From the NCBI GenBank assembly GCA_002440945.1, contig DJWG01000027.1:10024-43612 (forward strand): a stretch of 33,589 nt of DNA, written 5' to 3'. Both the position numbers and the translations under genes were made by a program. Origin of the DNA: Rhodobacteraceae bacterium UBA6236 (lineage in GTDB: Bacteria > Pseudomonadota > Alphaproteobacteria > Rhodobacterales > Rhodobacteraceae). Below, in pieces: positions 1 through 8,247 of the stretch. Within the stretch, counting starts at the first letter, position 1. Each line of letters starts with the position of its first letter. Under the pieces are notes generated by a model. That model did not search any database and was not told the origin of the DNA. It saw nothing but the letters and a program-made list of their open reading frames with translations.

Positions 1-636
1 CCCCGCCTCGATCACGCGGGCCTTCAGCGACATGCCATCCGCGTCCGACCCGGTCCCCGGCCCGACCCAGTCCGGGGCGTGGCCGCCGAAGGTCGCACGC
101 GCCAGCGCCGCGGCGACGGTCGAATTGCCGATGCCCATTTCCCCCAGCACGAGCACCTGCGCCGACAGGTCCACCGCCGCCGCCCCGCGCGCCATCGCGT
201 CCAGCGTCTCGGCCTCGGTCATCGCGGGGCCGGCGGTGAAATCCTGCGTCGGGCGGTCGAGATCCAGCGCCACGACGGACAGATCGGCGCCACTTGCCCG
301 GCAAAGCTGGTTGATTGCCGCGCCGCCATGTTCGAAGTTCGCCACCATCTGCGCGGTGACCTCCTGCGGGAAGGGGTTCACGCCCTGCGCGCAGATGCCG
401 TGGTTGCCCGCGAAGATCACGGCCTGCGCCCTGGCGATCCGGGGCCGGTCGGTCGCAAGCCATTCGGCCATGAAGATCGCCAGATCCTCCAGCCGCCCCA
501 AGGATCCCGGCGGCTTCGTCAGGCTGTTCTGTCGATCCCGCGCCGCCTGTGCCGCTGCGGCATCGGCCTTCGGCAGATCCGCCAGGCGGTCGCGCAGGGC
601 GTCGAAAGAAGCGGCAGGAAACAGATCAGACATCAT
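1..636 (-). CDS. cobT: nicotinate-nucleotide-dimethylbenzimidazole phosphoribosyltransferase CobT, 3' end outside window
   Basis: Transfers ribose phosphate from nicotinate mononucleotide to 5,6-dimethylbenzimidazole, giving alpha-ribazole 5'-phosphate for the nucleotide loop of B12 (cytosol). The leftward reading frame is open from 636 to the window edge, about 212 codons of a family normally near 340. Family-typical stretches are visible: SLTKPPGSLGRLE near residue 40, FAGNHGICAQGV near 70, and GEMGIGNSTVAAAL near 165. The catalytic C-terminal part, with the conserved Glu, is off the window. Two ATGs stand in tandem; the one at 636 overlaps the cobU stop in an ATGA, so translational coupling with cobU is likely; 633 is the alternative. 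This is CobU in P. denitrificans naming. It is not the cobaltochelatase subunit also called CobT. Confidence 0.93.
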   Translation of the reverse strand, partial: MMSDLFPAASFDALRDRLADLPKADAAAAQAARDRQNSLTKPPGSLGRLEDLAIFMAEWLATDRPRIARAQAVIFAGNHGICAQGVNPFPQEVTAQMVANFEHGGAAINQLCRASGADLSVVALDLDRPTQDFTAGPAMTEAETLDAMARGAAAVDLSAQVLVLGEMGIGNSTVAAALARATFGGHAPDWVGPGTGSDADGMSLKARVIEAG

Positions 637-1154
637 TTCACCTTCAGTGGGAGGCCGGACACGGCCAGGATGACTTCGTCGGCAATGCCGGCGATGCGTT
701 GATTGAGCGCGCCCGCCGCGTCGCGGAATTCGCGGGCCAGCGCATTGTCGGGCACGATTCCCATGCCGACTTCGTTCGTGACCAGGATCACCGGGCTTTG
801 CTGGCGGGGAAGGGCTTCGGCCAGCGCCTCGGCCTCGGACCGCCAGTCGCGGCCCGGTGTGAACATCAGGTTCGAAAGCCAGAGCGTCAGGCAATCGACA
901 AGCCGCGCCCCGGTGCCGTCGCTGTCGTCCAGCGCCGCGACCAGATCAAGCGGCGCCTCGACATCGCGCCAGCGCTCGTCGCGCCGCGCCCGGTGCTGGG
1001 CGATGCGCGCGGCCATTTCCGCGTCACCGGCGGTGGCGGTGGCGATATAGGTCGGGCGGCCCTCGGCGGCCAGTGCGCGGGCCTCGGCCAGAACGCTCTT
1101 GCCCGAACGCGCGCCCCCTGTAATGAGTGTCGTCTTGATGAATGTCGTCGTCAT
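633..1154 (-). CDS. cobU: bifunctional adenosylcobinamide kinase / adenosylcobinamide-phosphate guanylyltransferase CobU (CobP)
   Basis: Phosphorylates adenosylcobinamide and then converts the phosphate to GDP-cobinamide, the activated form that receives alpha-ribazole. The 173-residue product has the usual family length. It shows a P-loop GGARSGKS at residues 13-20, the HRARR segment whose His54 fits the guanylylated histidine of this family, and NEVGMGIVP plus FRDAAGALNQ in the C-terminal half. The open frame extends further upstream to 1406, but that part overlaps cobC and resembles no CobU, so I start at the ATG at 1154, just before the first beta-strand. An ATG at 1178 is possible but less likely. 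The gene is followed by cobT with a 4-bp overlap and is divergent from cobC across about 106 bp, where I see no riboswitch. Confidence 0.95.
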   Translation of the reverse strand: MTTTFIKTTLITGGARSGKSVLAEARALAAEGRPTYIATATAGDAEMAARIAQHRARRDERWRDVEAPLDLVAALDDSDGTGARLVDCLTLWLSNLMFTPGRDWRSEAEALAEALPRQQSPVILVTNEVGMGIVPDNALAREFRDAAGALNQRIAGIADEVILAVSGLPLKVK

Positions 1155-1260
1155 GCCGGACCCGGTTCTGGTGCCCATGGGCGGCGCCTGACCGAAGGGA
1201 CCGGCGCCGGTGCGCCTAACAAGCACCCTTCTCGGAAATTGAAAAGGCCCAAACCCGACC

Positions 1261-1833
1261 GTGTCAGACCACATCCCGACCACCGAGATCATCCTGATCC
1301 GCCACGCCCCCGCCGACACGCAAGGGCGGCTTTGCGGGCGCACGGATGTTGACGCGATCCTGCCAGCGCCTGCGCTGCTGGCGCGGGTCGCGGAAAGCAT
1401 CGGCACGGTCGGCCATCTGGTCGTCTCTCCGGCGCGGCGCTGCGTCCAGACCGCGGCGGCGCTTTTCCCGGACCTGCCTCACCACACCGATCCCCGGCTG
1501 TGGGAACAGGATTTCGGCGCGTGGGAGGGCCGGTTACTGGCCGATCTGCCCGACCTTGGCCCGCTTTCGCCCGAGGATCTGGCGCGCCATGCCCCGGAAG
1601 GCGGCGAAAGCTTTGCGGCCCTTTGCGCCCGCATCACCCCGGCGCTTCGTGATCTGCGGGCCCCGCGTGTCACCCTGGTGGCCCATGCCGGAACCATCCG
1701 CGCCGCGCTGTCGCTGGCGATCGGCGTCCCGGCCCCGGCGCTTGCGTTCGAGGTGGCACCGTTGTCGGCCACCGGCCTCCGGCTCTTCCCCGGCGGGGCG
1801 TCGGTATCCTTCGTCAACCGGATCATCGCATGA
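1261..1833 (+). CDS. cobC: histidine phosphatase family protein, probable alpha-ribazole phosphatase (CobC in Salmonella naming)
   Basis: Probably removes the phosphate from alpha-ribazole 5'-phosphate or adenosylcobalamin 5'-phosphate at the end of nucleotide-loop assembly. The 190-residue protein has the histidine phosphatase signature: RHAP at residues 14-17, with His15 as the phospho-acceptor, SPARR at 56-60, and the second catalytic His142 in AHAGT. The start is a GTG at 1261; I see no ATG or strong Shine-Dalgarno nearby, so the exact start is uncertain. It heads the rightward lower-pathway operon and overlaps bluE by 4 bp. Substrate assignment rests on this context, because histidine phosphatases as a family are not specific. 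Confidence 0.85.
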   Translation: MSDHIPTTEIILIRHAPADTQGRLCGRTDVDAILPAPALLARVAESIGTVGHLVVSPARRCVQTAAALFPDLPHHTDPRLWEQDFGAWEGRLLADLPDLGPLSPEDLARHAPEGGESFAALCARITPALRDLRAPRVTLVAHAGTIRAALSLAIGVPAPALAFEVAPLSATGLRLFPGGASVSFVNRIIA

Positions 1834-2636
1834 CCGGCCGGACGGTCCGCGTTCCCGGCCATTTCGGTGAGCTGTTGCAGGGCCGCCTTGGCCCGGATGG
1901 CCCGGTGGTGCTGATCACCTTGCCCTGTCCGGCGCTGACGCTGACCGCGCATTGGCTTCCCGGGCCCTTCGCGCTGCATCAACCCTGTGGCCGGGTCATG
2001 CCACGCGCCGAGGTGCGCCGCGTCCTGACAGCGGCGGGCGCCGCGCCAGCGGGTCGCGTGATCCTCAGGCCCGGGATGCCGGTCGGCGGCGGGGCAGGGG
2101 CCTCGACCGCGGCGCGGGTGGCGCTGGGGCGGCTTGCGGGCCTGCGCGATCCGAACGACCTGGCAGCACTTTGCCTTGCGTCAGAAGGGGCGAGCGACCC
2201 CTTGATGTTTCCCGCGCCGGAACGGCTTTTGTGGGCATCGCGCCGGGGGCAGGTGATCGACCGGATGCCGGCCTTGCCCAGCCTTGAAATCCTTGGCGGT
2301 TTCTACGGCCCGCCCAAGCGGACCGATCCCGGCGACGACCGTTTCGCCGATGTGGCCGACCTGATCGACGACTGGCGGCAAGGCGCGGGCAACGCGGCGG
2401 CACTGGCACGCATTGCCAGCCGTTCCGCTGCCCGTTGCCTTGCCCTGCGCGGACCGAAGGACGACCCCACCGGGGCGCTGGCAGACCGGCACGGCGCGCT
2501 TGGCTGGTCGGTGGCGCATACCGGATCGGCCCGCGCGCTGATATTCGCGCCGGGAACGGTGCCTCAGGCGGCGGTCGCGGACTTGCGCCGCGCCGGCTTT
2601 TCCCGGATCACACGCTTCAGGATTGGAGAGTGTTGA
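1830..2636 (+). CDS. bluE: GHMP-family kinase, BluE/PduX-like (threonine or aminopropanol kinase of B12 synthesis)
   Basis: Predicted to phosphorylate L-threonine, giving O-phosphothreonine that CobD decarboxylates to aminopropanol phosphate. This is the PduX-type reaction; BluE of Rhodobacter capsulatus was linked to the same arm. The 268-residue protein begins with the GHMP N-terminal pattern VPGHFGELLQG at residues 8-18 and has the ATP-binding motif PVGGGAGAST at 84-93. The C-terminal half is the usual GHMP fold with a GWSVAHTGSARALIF segment. It overlaps cobC by 4 bp (ATGA), and its stop shares one base with the cbiB start. Position directly before cbiB and cobD supports the role. Kinase class is firm, exact substrate is inferred. 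Confidence 0.88.
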   Translation: MTGRTVRVPGHFGELLQGRLGPDGPVVLITLPCPALTLTAHWLPGPFALHQPCGRVMPRAEVRRVLTAAGAAPAGRVILRPGMPVGGGAGASTAARVALGRLAGLRDPNDLAALCLASEGASDPLMFPAPERLLWASRRGQVIDRMPALPSLEILGGFYGPPKRTDPGDDRFADVADLIDDWRQGAGNAAALARIASRSAARCLALRGPKDDPTGALADRHGALGWSVAHTGSARALIFAPGTVPQAAVADLRRAGFSRITRFRIGEC

Positions 2637-3571
2637 TGTTTGCTTCCATGATGGCCCTGGCCATGTTGATCGACGCGGCCCTCGGTTGGCCCCAAAAGCT
2701 TTACGACCGGATCGGCCACCCCGTCACCTGGATCGGCAAGCTGGTCGCGATGATGGAGGCCGGGTTCAACGCCGGCGATGACATCATGCAGCGCCGCCGC
2801 GCCGGCATGGTGGCGACGCTGATCGTTGTGGGCATCAGCGCCGGGCTGGCAGTCGTCGCGCAATCGCTGCTGCCGCACGGCTGGCCGGGGATGATCCTGA
2901 CCGCGATCCTCGTCTGGCCCTTCCTCGCCACTCGCTCGCTTCACGATCACGTCGCCGCCGTGGTCCTGCCCCTTGCGACCGGCGATCTGGAGGGGGCGCG
3001 CCGGGCGGTTTCGGCCATCGTCGGGCGCGATCCGGCGCAGCTGGATCAGGCGGGCGTGGGCCGTGCCGCGATGGAAAGCCTGGCCGAGAACACCTCGGAC
3101 GGGGTCGTCGCGCCGCTGTTCTGGGGGCTTATCCTCGGCCTGCCGGGGGTCGTGGCCTACAAGGCGATCAACACGCTCGATTCGATGATCGGCCACAAGA
3201 CCGAACGCTACGAACATTTTGGCTGGTTTGCGGCCCGGCTTGACGACTGGGTGAACCTGATCCCGGCGCGGATTTCCGGCTTTCTGTTCGCCGTCGTCTC
3301 GGGTCGGTTCGCGCAAGCCTTCGCCACCATGCGCCGCGACGCGCGCCACCACCGCAGCCCGAATGCCGGCTGGCCCGAAGCCGCGATGGCTGGCGCGCTT
3401 GGCGTCCGACTTTCCGGGCCCCGCGCCTATGCCGACCGCATCGCGCCCGAACCATGGATCAACGGCGAGGCCCCCGATCCGACGCCCGCCGATCTGGACC
3501 GGGCCCTGTCGCTTTACCTCAGGGCGATGATCGCGCTCTGGCTTCTGCTTGTGGTCCTCGCATGGACCTGA
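2636..3571 (+). CDS. cbiB: adenosylcobinamide-phosphate synthase CbiB (CobD in P. denitrificans)
   Basis: Membrane protein that attaches aminopropanol phosphate to the propionate side chain of adenosylcobyric acid. The 311-residue protein has several hydrophobic segments (about residues 1-15, 58-76, 83-97, 160-180 and a C-terminal helix at 290-310) and the diagnostic conserved stretch ESLAENTSDGVVAPLFW, followed by INTLDSMIGHK. I place the start at ATG 2636, which directly overlaps the bluE stop and is preceded by GGAGAG. The longer open frame upstream lies inside bluE. Its end overlaps the next gene by 10 bp. Product and substrate-supply genes (bluE, cbiB, cobD) are contiguous, so coupled synthesis is likely. 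Confidence 0.96.
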   Translation: MFASMMALAMLIDAALGWPQKLYDRIGHPVTWIGKLVAMMEAGFNAGDDIMQRRRAGMVATLIVVGISAGLAVVAQSLLPHGWPGMILTAILVWPFLATRSLHDHVAAVVLPLATGDLEGARRAVSAIVGRDPAQLDQAGVGRAAMESLAENTSDGVVAPLFWGLILGLPGVVAYKAINTLDSMIGHKTERYEHFGWFAARLDDWVNLIPARISGFLFAVVSGRFAQAFATMRRDARHHRSPNAGWPEAAMAGALGVRLSGPRAYADRIAPEPWINGEAPDPTPADLDRALSLYLRAMIALWLLLVVLAWT

Positions 3572-4548
3572 CCAAGCCCAAACGCGACCACGGCGGCAAC
3601 CTTGATCAGGCCATCGCCACCTTCGGCGGCCCCGCATCCGAATGGATCGACCTTTCGACTGGCATCAACCGCCAGCCCTATCCGGTGCCGCCGCTCAGCC
3701 CCGCCGCCTGGACGGGCCTGCCAACCCGCGCCGAAATGGCGCGGCTGACGGCCGCGGCGCGAACGGCCTGGGGCGTCAGCGGCGCCATCCTTGCCACCGC
3801 AGGCGCGCAGGCGGCGATTCAGCTGGTGCCGCGCCTGCGTCCCGCCGGCCGGGCGCGTGTCCTGGGGCCAACCTACAATGAACATGCCGGCGCGCTTCGC
3901 GATGCCGGGTGGCGGGTCGATGAAGCGCCGACGCTCGACGCCCTCTCCGGGGCCGATCTGGCCGTGGTGGTCAACCCCAACAACCCCGACGGCCGCCGCC
4001 ACGCGCCCGAGACGCTTCTGGCGCTGGCGGATCGCGTCGGGCTTCTGGTGGTCGACGAAAGCTTTGCCGACCCCCTGCCCGAACTTTCGCTGGCCGGTGC
4101 GACGGGGCGGGAAAACCTGGTCGTTCTGCGGTCCTTCGGCAAATTCTACGGCCTTGCCGGTGTCCGCCTTGGCTTCGTGCTGGGGGCCGATGCCGATATC
4201 GCGCGCCTTTCCGCCTTCTCTGGCCCCTGGCCCGTTTCCGGCGTGGCGATCGAGATCGGCTGCGCGGCGCTGGCGGATCGCGACTGGTCCGCCCGGACGA
4301 TCCAGCGCCTGCGCGGCGAATGCGACCGGATCGACGCCCTTGCCGCCGGTGCCGGATGGCCGCTTGTCGGCGGGTGTGAGCTTTTCCGCACTTATGACAC
4401 GCTCGATGCCGCCGCCGCCCAAGACCGGCTGGCCCGCGCCCGCATCTGGACCCGCCGCTTCCCCTATTCCAGCCGCTGGCTGCGGCTGGGCCTGCCGGGG
4501 TCCGAACCCGAATGGCAGCGCCTGGCCGCCACGCTCGAGGTATCGTGA
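3562..4548 (+). CDS. cobD: threonine-phosphate decarboxylase CobD (CobC in P. denitrificans), PLP enzyme
   Basis: Fold-type I PLP enzyme that decarboxylates O-phosphothreonine to (R)-1-amino-2-propanol phosphate, the substrate of CbiB. The 328-residue protein has the class I aminotransferase landmarks: NPNNPDG at 138-144, Asp165 in VVDESF, the Schiff-base Lys194 in SFGKFYGLAG and a C-terminal Arg in SRWLRLGLPG. Start is ATG 3562, overlapping cbiB by 10 bp; open frame upstream of it is inside cbiB. It ends at a TGA that shares one base with the bluB ATG. The two naming systems use cobC and cobD in opposite ways, so the product name is the safe label. Confidence 0.94.
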   Translation: MDLTKPKRDHGGNLDQAIATFGGPASEWIDLSTGINRQPYPVPPLSPAAWTGLPTRAEMARLTAAARTAWGVSGAILATAGAQAAIQLVPRLRPAGRARVLGPTYNEHAGALRDAGWRVDEAPTLDALSGADLAVVVNPNNPDGRRHAPETLLALADRVGLLVVDESFADPLPELSLAGATGRENLVVLRSFGKFYGLAGVRLGFVLGADADIARLSAFSGPWPVSGVAIEIGCAALADRDWSARTIQRLRGECDRIDALAAGAGWPLVGGCELFRTYDTLDAAAAQDRLARARIWTRRFPYSSRWLRLGLPGSEPEWQRLAATLEVS

Positions 4549-5171
4549 TGGACTTCCCGCCCGAAGCCGCCGACCGCCTGGCCGAGATCCTGCGCTGGCG
4601 CCGCGACGTGCGCCACTTCCGCACCGATCCGGTCCCCGATGCCCTGCTGTCCCGCCTGCGCCACGCGATGGAGCTTTCGCCTTCGGTCGGCAACGCGAGG
4701 CCCTGGCGTGTGATCCAGGTTGAAAACGCGGGCCTGCGCCAAGCGGTCCACGACAGCTTCCTTGCCGCCAATCAGGATGCCGCCGCCAGCTATGACGATG
4801 CTGCCCGCGCCGAATACCTGCGGCTGAAGCTCGCCGGCCTGGACCATGCCCCGGTGCATCTGGCGGTCTTTTCGGTCGCGGAGCCTTCCGAGGGCCGCCG
4901 TCTGGGCCGCCAGACCCTGCCAGAGACGCTGACGCAATCCACGGCCATGGCGATCCACGCGATGTGGCTGATGGCGCGGGCGCTGAACCTTGGCCTTGGC
5001 ATGGTCTCGATCCTTGACCCGCGCGCCATCGAGCGGATCTTCACCGTCCCCGAAGACTGGCAGTTCGCGGCCTACCTCTGCATCGGCTGGCCGGAATTCC
5101 AGGATGACACGCCGCTTCTGCATCGGACGGGCTGGCAACCCAACACCGCGCTGGACTGGCAGATCCGCTAG
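4548..5171 (+). CDS. bluB: 5,6-dimethylbenzimidazole synthase BluB
   Basis: Flavin-destructase of the nitroreductase fold: uses O2 to cleave reduced FMN, yielding the lower ligand 5,6-dimethylbenzimidazole. The 207-residue protein has the BluB N-terminal pattern [10 protein letters not shown] (17-25), [11 protein letters not shown] near residues 45-55 that contacts FMN, and a [10 protein letters not shown] segment towards the C terminus. The chosen ATG 4548 overlaps the cobD stop by one base; an in-frame GTG three bases upstream is possible. It is the last gene of the cobC-bluE-cbiB-cobD-bluB run. Its TAG stop overlaps the TAG stop of the convergent cobQ inside a single CTAG. Presence of bluB implies aerobic synthesis of true cobalamin. 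Confidence 0.96.
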   Translation: MDFPPEAADRLAEILRWRRDVRHFRTDPVPDALLSRLRHAMELSPSVGNARPWRVIQVENAGLRQAVHDSFLAANQDAAASYDDAARAEYLRLKLAGLDHAPVHLAVFSVAEPSEGRRLGRQTLPETLTQSTAMAIHAMWLMARALNLGLGMVSILDPRAIERIFTVPEDWQFAAYLCIGWPEFQDDTPLLHRTGWQPNTALDWQIR

Positions 5172-6613
5172 CGCGCCAGCGCCAGAAGCCCGGCGACATC
5201 CAGATGCGTCTCCAGGTGGTCGGCGAGCGCGTCGAGCGTCCGGTCGACCGTCGCCGCATAGCTGCCGCTGGCGGACCGGATGCCCAGACCGGCCAGATAG
5301 GCATGGCGGAAGGCGTCATCGCTGAACATTCCGTGCAGGTAACTGCCGATGATTCGCCCATCCGCCGAAACCGCGCCTTCGGGCTGATCCCCAAGCTGCG
5401 CGAAGGGGCGGCTGCGATCCGGGCCATCGGTCACGCCGATGTGAATCTCATAGCCGCTGATCGGCAACCCGCTGGCCTGATGCCGGGCTTCTACCCGGGT
5501 CAGCCGTTTCTGCGGCGTCATTTCGGTGACGACATCCAGAAGCCCAAGCCCCGGTTCCTCGCCCGCCGGCCCCTCGATCCCGTCCGGGTCTCGGATAAGC
5601 CGCCCAAGCATCTGATAGCCGCCACAGATGCCCAGCACATGGCCGCCCCGCCTGAGATGGGCGGCCAGGTCGATGTCCCAGCCCTGCGCCCGCAGGTAGG
5701 CCAGATCGCCCCGCGTCGATTTCGACCCCGGCAGGATCACCAGCCGCGCATCTCCGGGGATCGCCTCGCCGGCGCGGACCATCACCATATTGACCGAAGG
5801 GTCCATCTTCAGGGGATCGAGGTCGTCGAAATTGGCGATGCGCGAAAACTGGAGACAGGCAATGGTCACGCCCGTCCCATCGCCCCCGCGCGCGATGTCC
5901 AGCGCATCCTCGGCCGGAAGCTGTCCTGCGCCGGGAAACCAGGGCAGAACCCCGAAGCCGTGCCAGCCGGTGTGGGTTTCGATCAGGCGATAGCCCTCGT
6001 CAAAAAGCCGCGGATCGCCGCGGAACTTGTTCACCAGAAACCCCGCGACCTGCGCCGCATCGGCCGGATCAAGCACCGCCTTCGTTCCCACAATCTGCGC
6101 GATGACGCCGCCCCGGTCGATGTCGCCCACCAGCACCACCGGCACCCCGGCCGCGCGGGCAAAGCCCATGTTGGCGATATCGCCCGCCCGCAGGTTCACT
6201 TCGGCAGGGGATCCCGCCCCTTCGACGATCACCAGATCATGCGACGCCGAAAGACGCCGGAAGCTCTCCATCACCGGCGCGATCAGCTGCGGCTTCAACA
6301 CCGCATAATCCCGCGCCTTGACGGTCGCGATCCGCTTGCCCTGCACGATGACCTGCGAACCGGTCTCGCTTTCCGGCTTCAGAAGCACCGGGTTCATGTC
6401 CACCAGCGGCTCCAGCCCCGAAGCCAGCGCCTGAAGCGCCTGCGCGCGGCCGATTTCTCCGCCGTCGGCGGTAACGGCGGCGTTGTTCGACATGTTCTGC
6501 GGCTTGAACGGCGCGACGGAAAGACCACGCCGCAATGCCGCCCGACACAGCCCCGCGACGATCATCGACTTGCCCACGTTCGAGCCCGCGCCCTGGATCA
6601 TCACCGCGGGCAT
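5168..6613 (-). CDS. cobQ: cobyric acid synthase CobQ
   Basis: Glutamine- and ATP-dependent amidase that converts adenosylcobyrinate a,c-diamide to cobyric acid by four successive amidations. The 481-residue protein has an N-terminal P-loop-like ATPase domain (GAGSNVGKS at 8-16, FKPQNMSNN at 36-44, VEGAGSPAE near 130) and a C-terminal class I glutamine amidotransferase domain with the nucleophile Cys330 in [11 protein letters not shown] and His427 in YLHGMF. The frame continues upstream to 6688 across an intergenic repeat. ATG 6613, directly before [14 protein letters not shown], matches the family start. It lies downstream of cobO on the same strand across a 261-bp gap and converges on bluB with interlocked stop codons. 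Confidence 0.96.
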   Translation of the reverse strand: MPAVMIQGAGSNVGKSMIVAGLCRAALRRGLSVAPFKPQNMSNNAAVTADGGEIGRAQALQALASGLEPLVDMNPVLLKPESETGSQVIVQGKRIATVKARDYAVLKPQLIAPVMESFRRLSASHDLVIVEGAGSPAEVNLRAGDIANMGFARAAGVPVVLVGDIDRGGVIAQIVGTKAVLDPADAAQVAGFLVNKFRGDPRLFDEGYRLIETHTGWHGFGVLPWFPGAGQLPAEDALDIARGGDGTGVTIACLQFSRIANFDDLDPLKMDPSVNMVMVRAGEAIPGDARLVILPGSKSTRGDLAYLRAQGWDIDLAAHLRRGGHVLGICGGYQMLGRLIRDPDGIEGPAGEEPGLGLLDVVTEMTPQKRLTRVEARHQASGLPISGYEIHIGVTDGPDRSRPFAQLGDQPEGAVSADGRIIGSYLHGMFSDDAFRHAYLAGLGIRSASGSYAATVDRTLDALADHLETHLDVAGLLALAR

Positions 6614-6653
6614 GACATACCTCTGACCGCGGCGCGGGCGGAATCTCGGGGAG

Positions 6654-6686
6654 CCTCCGGCGGGGATATTTTTGCCAAGATGAAAC
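6654..6686 (+). repeat. dispersed AT-rich intergenic repeat, copy A (GATATTT/AAGATGAA variant)
   Basis: A short element in the cobO-cobQ gap: a GC-rich lead CCTCCGGCGGG, then GATATTTTTGCCAAGATGAA. Very similar blocks occur at 6822-6843 (inverted), 12577-12606 and 12613-12643 (inverted). A related variant occurs at 18263, 22052 and 30324. Copies A and B face each other about 135 bp apart and match at 20 of 22 core positions. I recall similar motifs in gene gaps of other Rhodobacteraceae, but their function is unknown to me. Confidence 0.75.
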
Positions 6687-6821
6687 ACGAGGCATCAGGT
6701 CCGCGCCGCACCTCGGGCCGCCGGAGCGGGGGAGGCGCGGCGCTTTCACCTTGGGCGGTCATCGGCGTCCCCGCCTGTACCGCTGTGGCAGATTTGCGCG
6801 GAATGGTTGATATTCCGTTGA

Positions 6822-6843
6822 TTTCATCTTGGCTCAAATATCC
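6822..6843 (-). repeat. dispersed AT-rich intergenic repeat, copy B (inverted, core only)
   Basis: Read leftward this is GGATATTTGAGCCAAGATGA plus two A residues, the core of copy A without the GC-rich lead. It sits just downstream of the cobO stop and upstream of cobQ, so copies A and B could pair in a transcript covering the gap. Confidence 0.7.
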
Positions 6844-6874
6844 ATTCCAACGTTGGTGCCGGGCGGCGCCGGGC

Positions 6875-7513
6875 CTAGAACTCGACTCCGGCCTGTCCCT
6901 TGATGCCCGACCGGAAGGGATGCTTGACCAGCGTCATTTCCGTCACCAGATCGGCCAACTCGATCAGCCCCTCGGCGGCGTTGCGGCCGGTCAGGACGAC
7001 ATGGGTCATCGCGGGCTTCTCGTCGCGCAGGAAATCCAGCACCTCGTCCAGCGGGATGTAGTCGTAGCGCAGCGCGATGTTGATCTCGTCAAGCAGGACC
7101 ATGCGGTTCCGTTCGTCCCGGATCAGTTCCTTCGCCTTTTCCCAGGCGGCGCGGGCGGCGGCGATGTCGCGCGCCTTGTCCTGGGTTTCCCAGGTAAAGC
7201 CTTCGCCCATGGCGTAGAACTGGCACAGATCGCCGAAATGCGTCTCGATCAGGGTGCGTTCGCCCGTCGACCAGGCACCTTTGATGAACTGCACCACCGC
7301 GCAGGGCATCTCATGCGCGATGCAGCGCATGATCATCCCGAAGGCCGAGGAGGACTTGCCCTTGCCCGATCCGGTATGGACGATGATCAGCCCCTTCTCG
7401 CCGGACTTCGTCGCCATGATCCGGTCGCGTGCGGCCTTCTTCTTGGCCATCTTCTGGGCATGGCGGGCATCGTCGCCCGGGGCGTCTTCGGCTGTGGTGG
7501 TTTCGGCGGCCAT
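6875..7513 (-). CDS. cobO: corrinoid adenosyltransferase CobO (CobA/BtuR type)
   Basis: Transfers the adenosyl group of ATP to reduced cob(I)yrinate a,c-diamide or other corrinoids, making the cobalt-carbon bond. The 212-residue protein has the CobO-type P-loop HTGSGKGKSSSAFGM at about residues 46-60, VVQFIKGAW further on, the conserved RNRMVLLDEIN segment and VVLTGRNA near the C terminus. The open frame runs upstream to 7720 through the riboswitch region on the opposite strand; I start at ATG 7513, whose N-terminal charged tail is typical. It is divergent from the riboswitch-led operon, with only 47 bp between its start and the first riboswitch helix, and precedes cobQ. The riboswitch reads away from it and cannot directly control it. 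Confidence 0.95.
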   Translation of the reverse strand: MAAETTTAEDAPGDDARHAQKMAKKKAARDRIMATKSGEKGLIIVHTGSGKGKSSSAFGMIMRCIAHEMPCAVVQFIKGAWSTGERTLIETHFGDLCQFYAMGEGFTWETQDKARDIAAARAAWEKAKELIRDERNRMVLLDEINIALRYDYIPLDEVLDFLRDEKPAMTHVVLTGRNAAEGLIELADLVTEMTLVKHPFRSGIKGQAGVEF

Positions 7514-7560
7514 TTCGGACTCCGCTTGACAAGAGGGGGGCAGGTGCGAAAAGGAAGCCT

Positions 7561-7748
7561 GCGCTGGTTCCTGTCCTATGACAGGCGAAGAGGGAATGCG
7601 ACACGCTTTGCGACCCCTGGGATCACAAAGCCGAAGCGCAGCCGCCCCCGCGACCGTGACCGGAGAGCGTTCCGTCCACTGGGCTTGTCCCGGGAAGGGG
7701 GTGCGCGCGGGGAAACCCATATCCGCAAGCCGGGAGACCTGCCAGCGC
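7561..7748 (+). promoter_or_regulatory. cobalamin (adenosylcobalamin) riboswitch aptamer
   Basis: Matches the order of conserved B12-riboswitch elements: a closing helix GCGCTGG (7561-7567) with CCAGCGC (7742-7748), GAGGGAATGCG near 7590, a CGCAGCCGCCCCCGCGACCG block near 7637-7656, CCACTG near 7677, CGGGAAGG near 7691, and the B12 box AAGCCGGGAGACCTGCC near 7727-7743. Downstream, a hairpin at 7763-7783 exposes a G-run (7770-7775) that can pair with the C-run of the aptamer (7645-7649), the kissing contact expected for ligand sensing. It should repress the DUF1636-cobW-cobN operon when B12 is plentiful. Confidence 0.92.
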
Positions 7749-7762
7749 GAAGGAATGGACGA

Positions 7763-7783
7763 CGCGGACGGGGGGTTTCCGCG
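7763..7783 (+). promoter_or_regulatory. riboswitch expression-platform hairpin (L13-like)
   Basis: CGCGGA (7763-7768) pairs with TCCGCG (7778-7783), leaving the 9-base loop CGGGGGGTT. The loop G-run complements CCCCC at 7645-7649 inside the aptamer. Further GC-rich inverted repeats follow up to the start of the DUF1636 gene at 7864, with no T-run, so control at translation initiation or by Rho is more likely than an intrinsic terminator (inference). Confidence 0.6.
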
Positions 7784-7863
7784 ACCGGCCCGGTCGGTGC
7801 CACTTGGCGCCGTCCCCGCGGGTCTTCCCTGGCCGTGTCCTGGAAAGCAAGGACCGATATCCC

Positions 7864-8247
7864 GTGGCCCAGCCTGTCACGCTTCATGTCTGCACGACCT
7901 GCCGCGGCGCCGCGCCGCTGGCCGAGGATGCCGCGCGCCCCGGCGCCCGGCTTTACGATGCCCTGCGTCTGGCCGCGCCGGAAATGGTGCGCGTAGTGCC
8001 GGTAGAATGCCTGTCGGCCTGCGATCACGGATGTAACATCGCGCTGACAACTCCCGGGAAATGGTCCTATGTCTATGGCCGGCTCAGCGCTGACGAACAT
8101 GTGTCCGACATCATCGCCGGCGCCGTGGCCTATGCGGCGGCGGCGGACGGCCTGGTGCCTTGGCGCGACCGTCCTGTGATCTTCCGCAAGCAGTCGCTTG
8201 CCCGTATTCCCCCGATCCTTTCCGCCCCCGAGGAGGCCCCCGAATGA
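7864..8247 (+). CDS. DUF1636 family predicted metal-binding protein
   Basis: First gene after the riboswitch. The 127-residue product has two cysteine groups: CTTC near residues 9-12, and C-x3-C-x3-C in VECLSACDHGCN near residues 57-65. This spacing suggests an iron-sulfur or cobalt/other metal site on a small thioredoxin-like ferredoxin fold, as proposed for DUF1636. I chose the GTG at 7864, which follows CAAGGA at a good distance. The frame is open from 7804, but that part lies in the riboswitch platform. The end overlaps cobW in an ATGA. Tight coupling with cobW under B12 control suggests a role in cobalt handling for CobN, but no biochemical function is known to me. Confidence 0.85.
   Translation: MAQPVTLHVCTTCRGAAPLAEDAARPGARLYDALRLAAPEMVRVVPVECLSACDHGCNIALTTPGKWSYVYGRLSADEHVSDIIAGAVAYAAAADGLVPWRDRPVIFRKQSLARIPPILSAPEEAPE

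Noticed and set aside
1155..1260. Second B12 riboswitch between cobU and cobC
   Set aside because: I looked for the B12 box and GGGAA/CACTG elements on both strands and found none in the 106-bp gap.
5204..7996. 930-codon open frame on the + strand across cobQ and cobO
   Set aside because: It is antisense to two well-supported genes, low-complexity and Arg/His/Pro-rich, as GC-rich DNA gives by chance.
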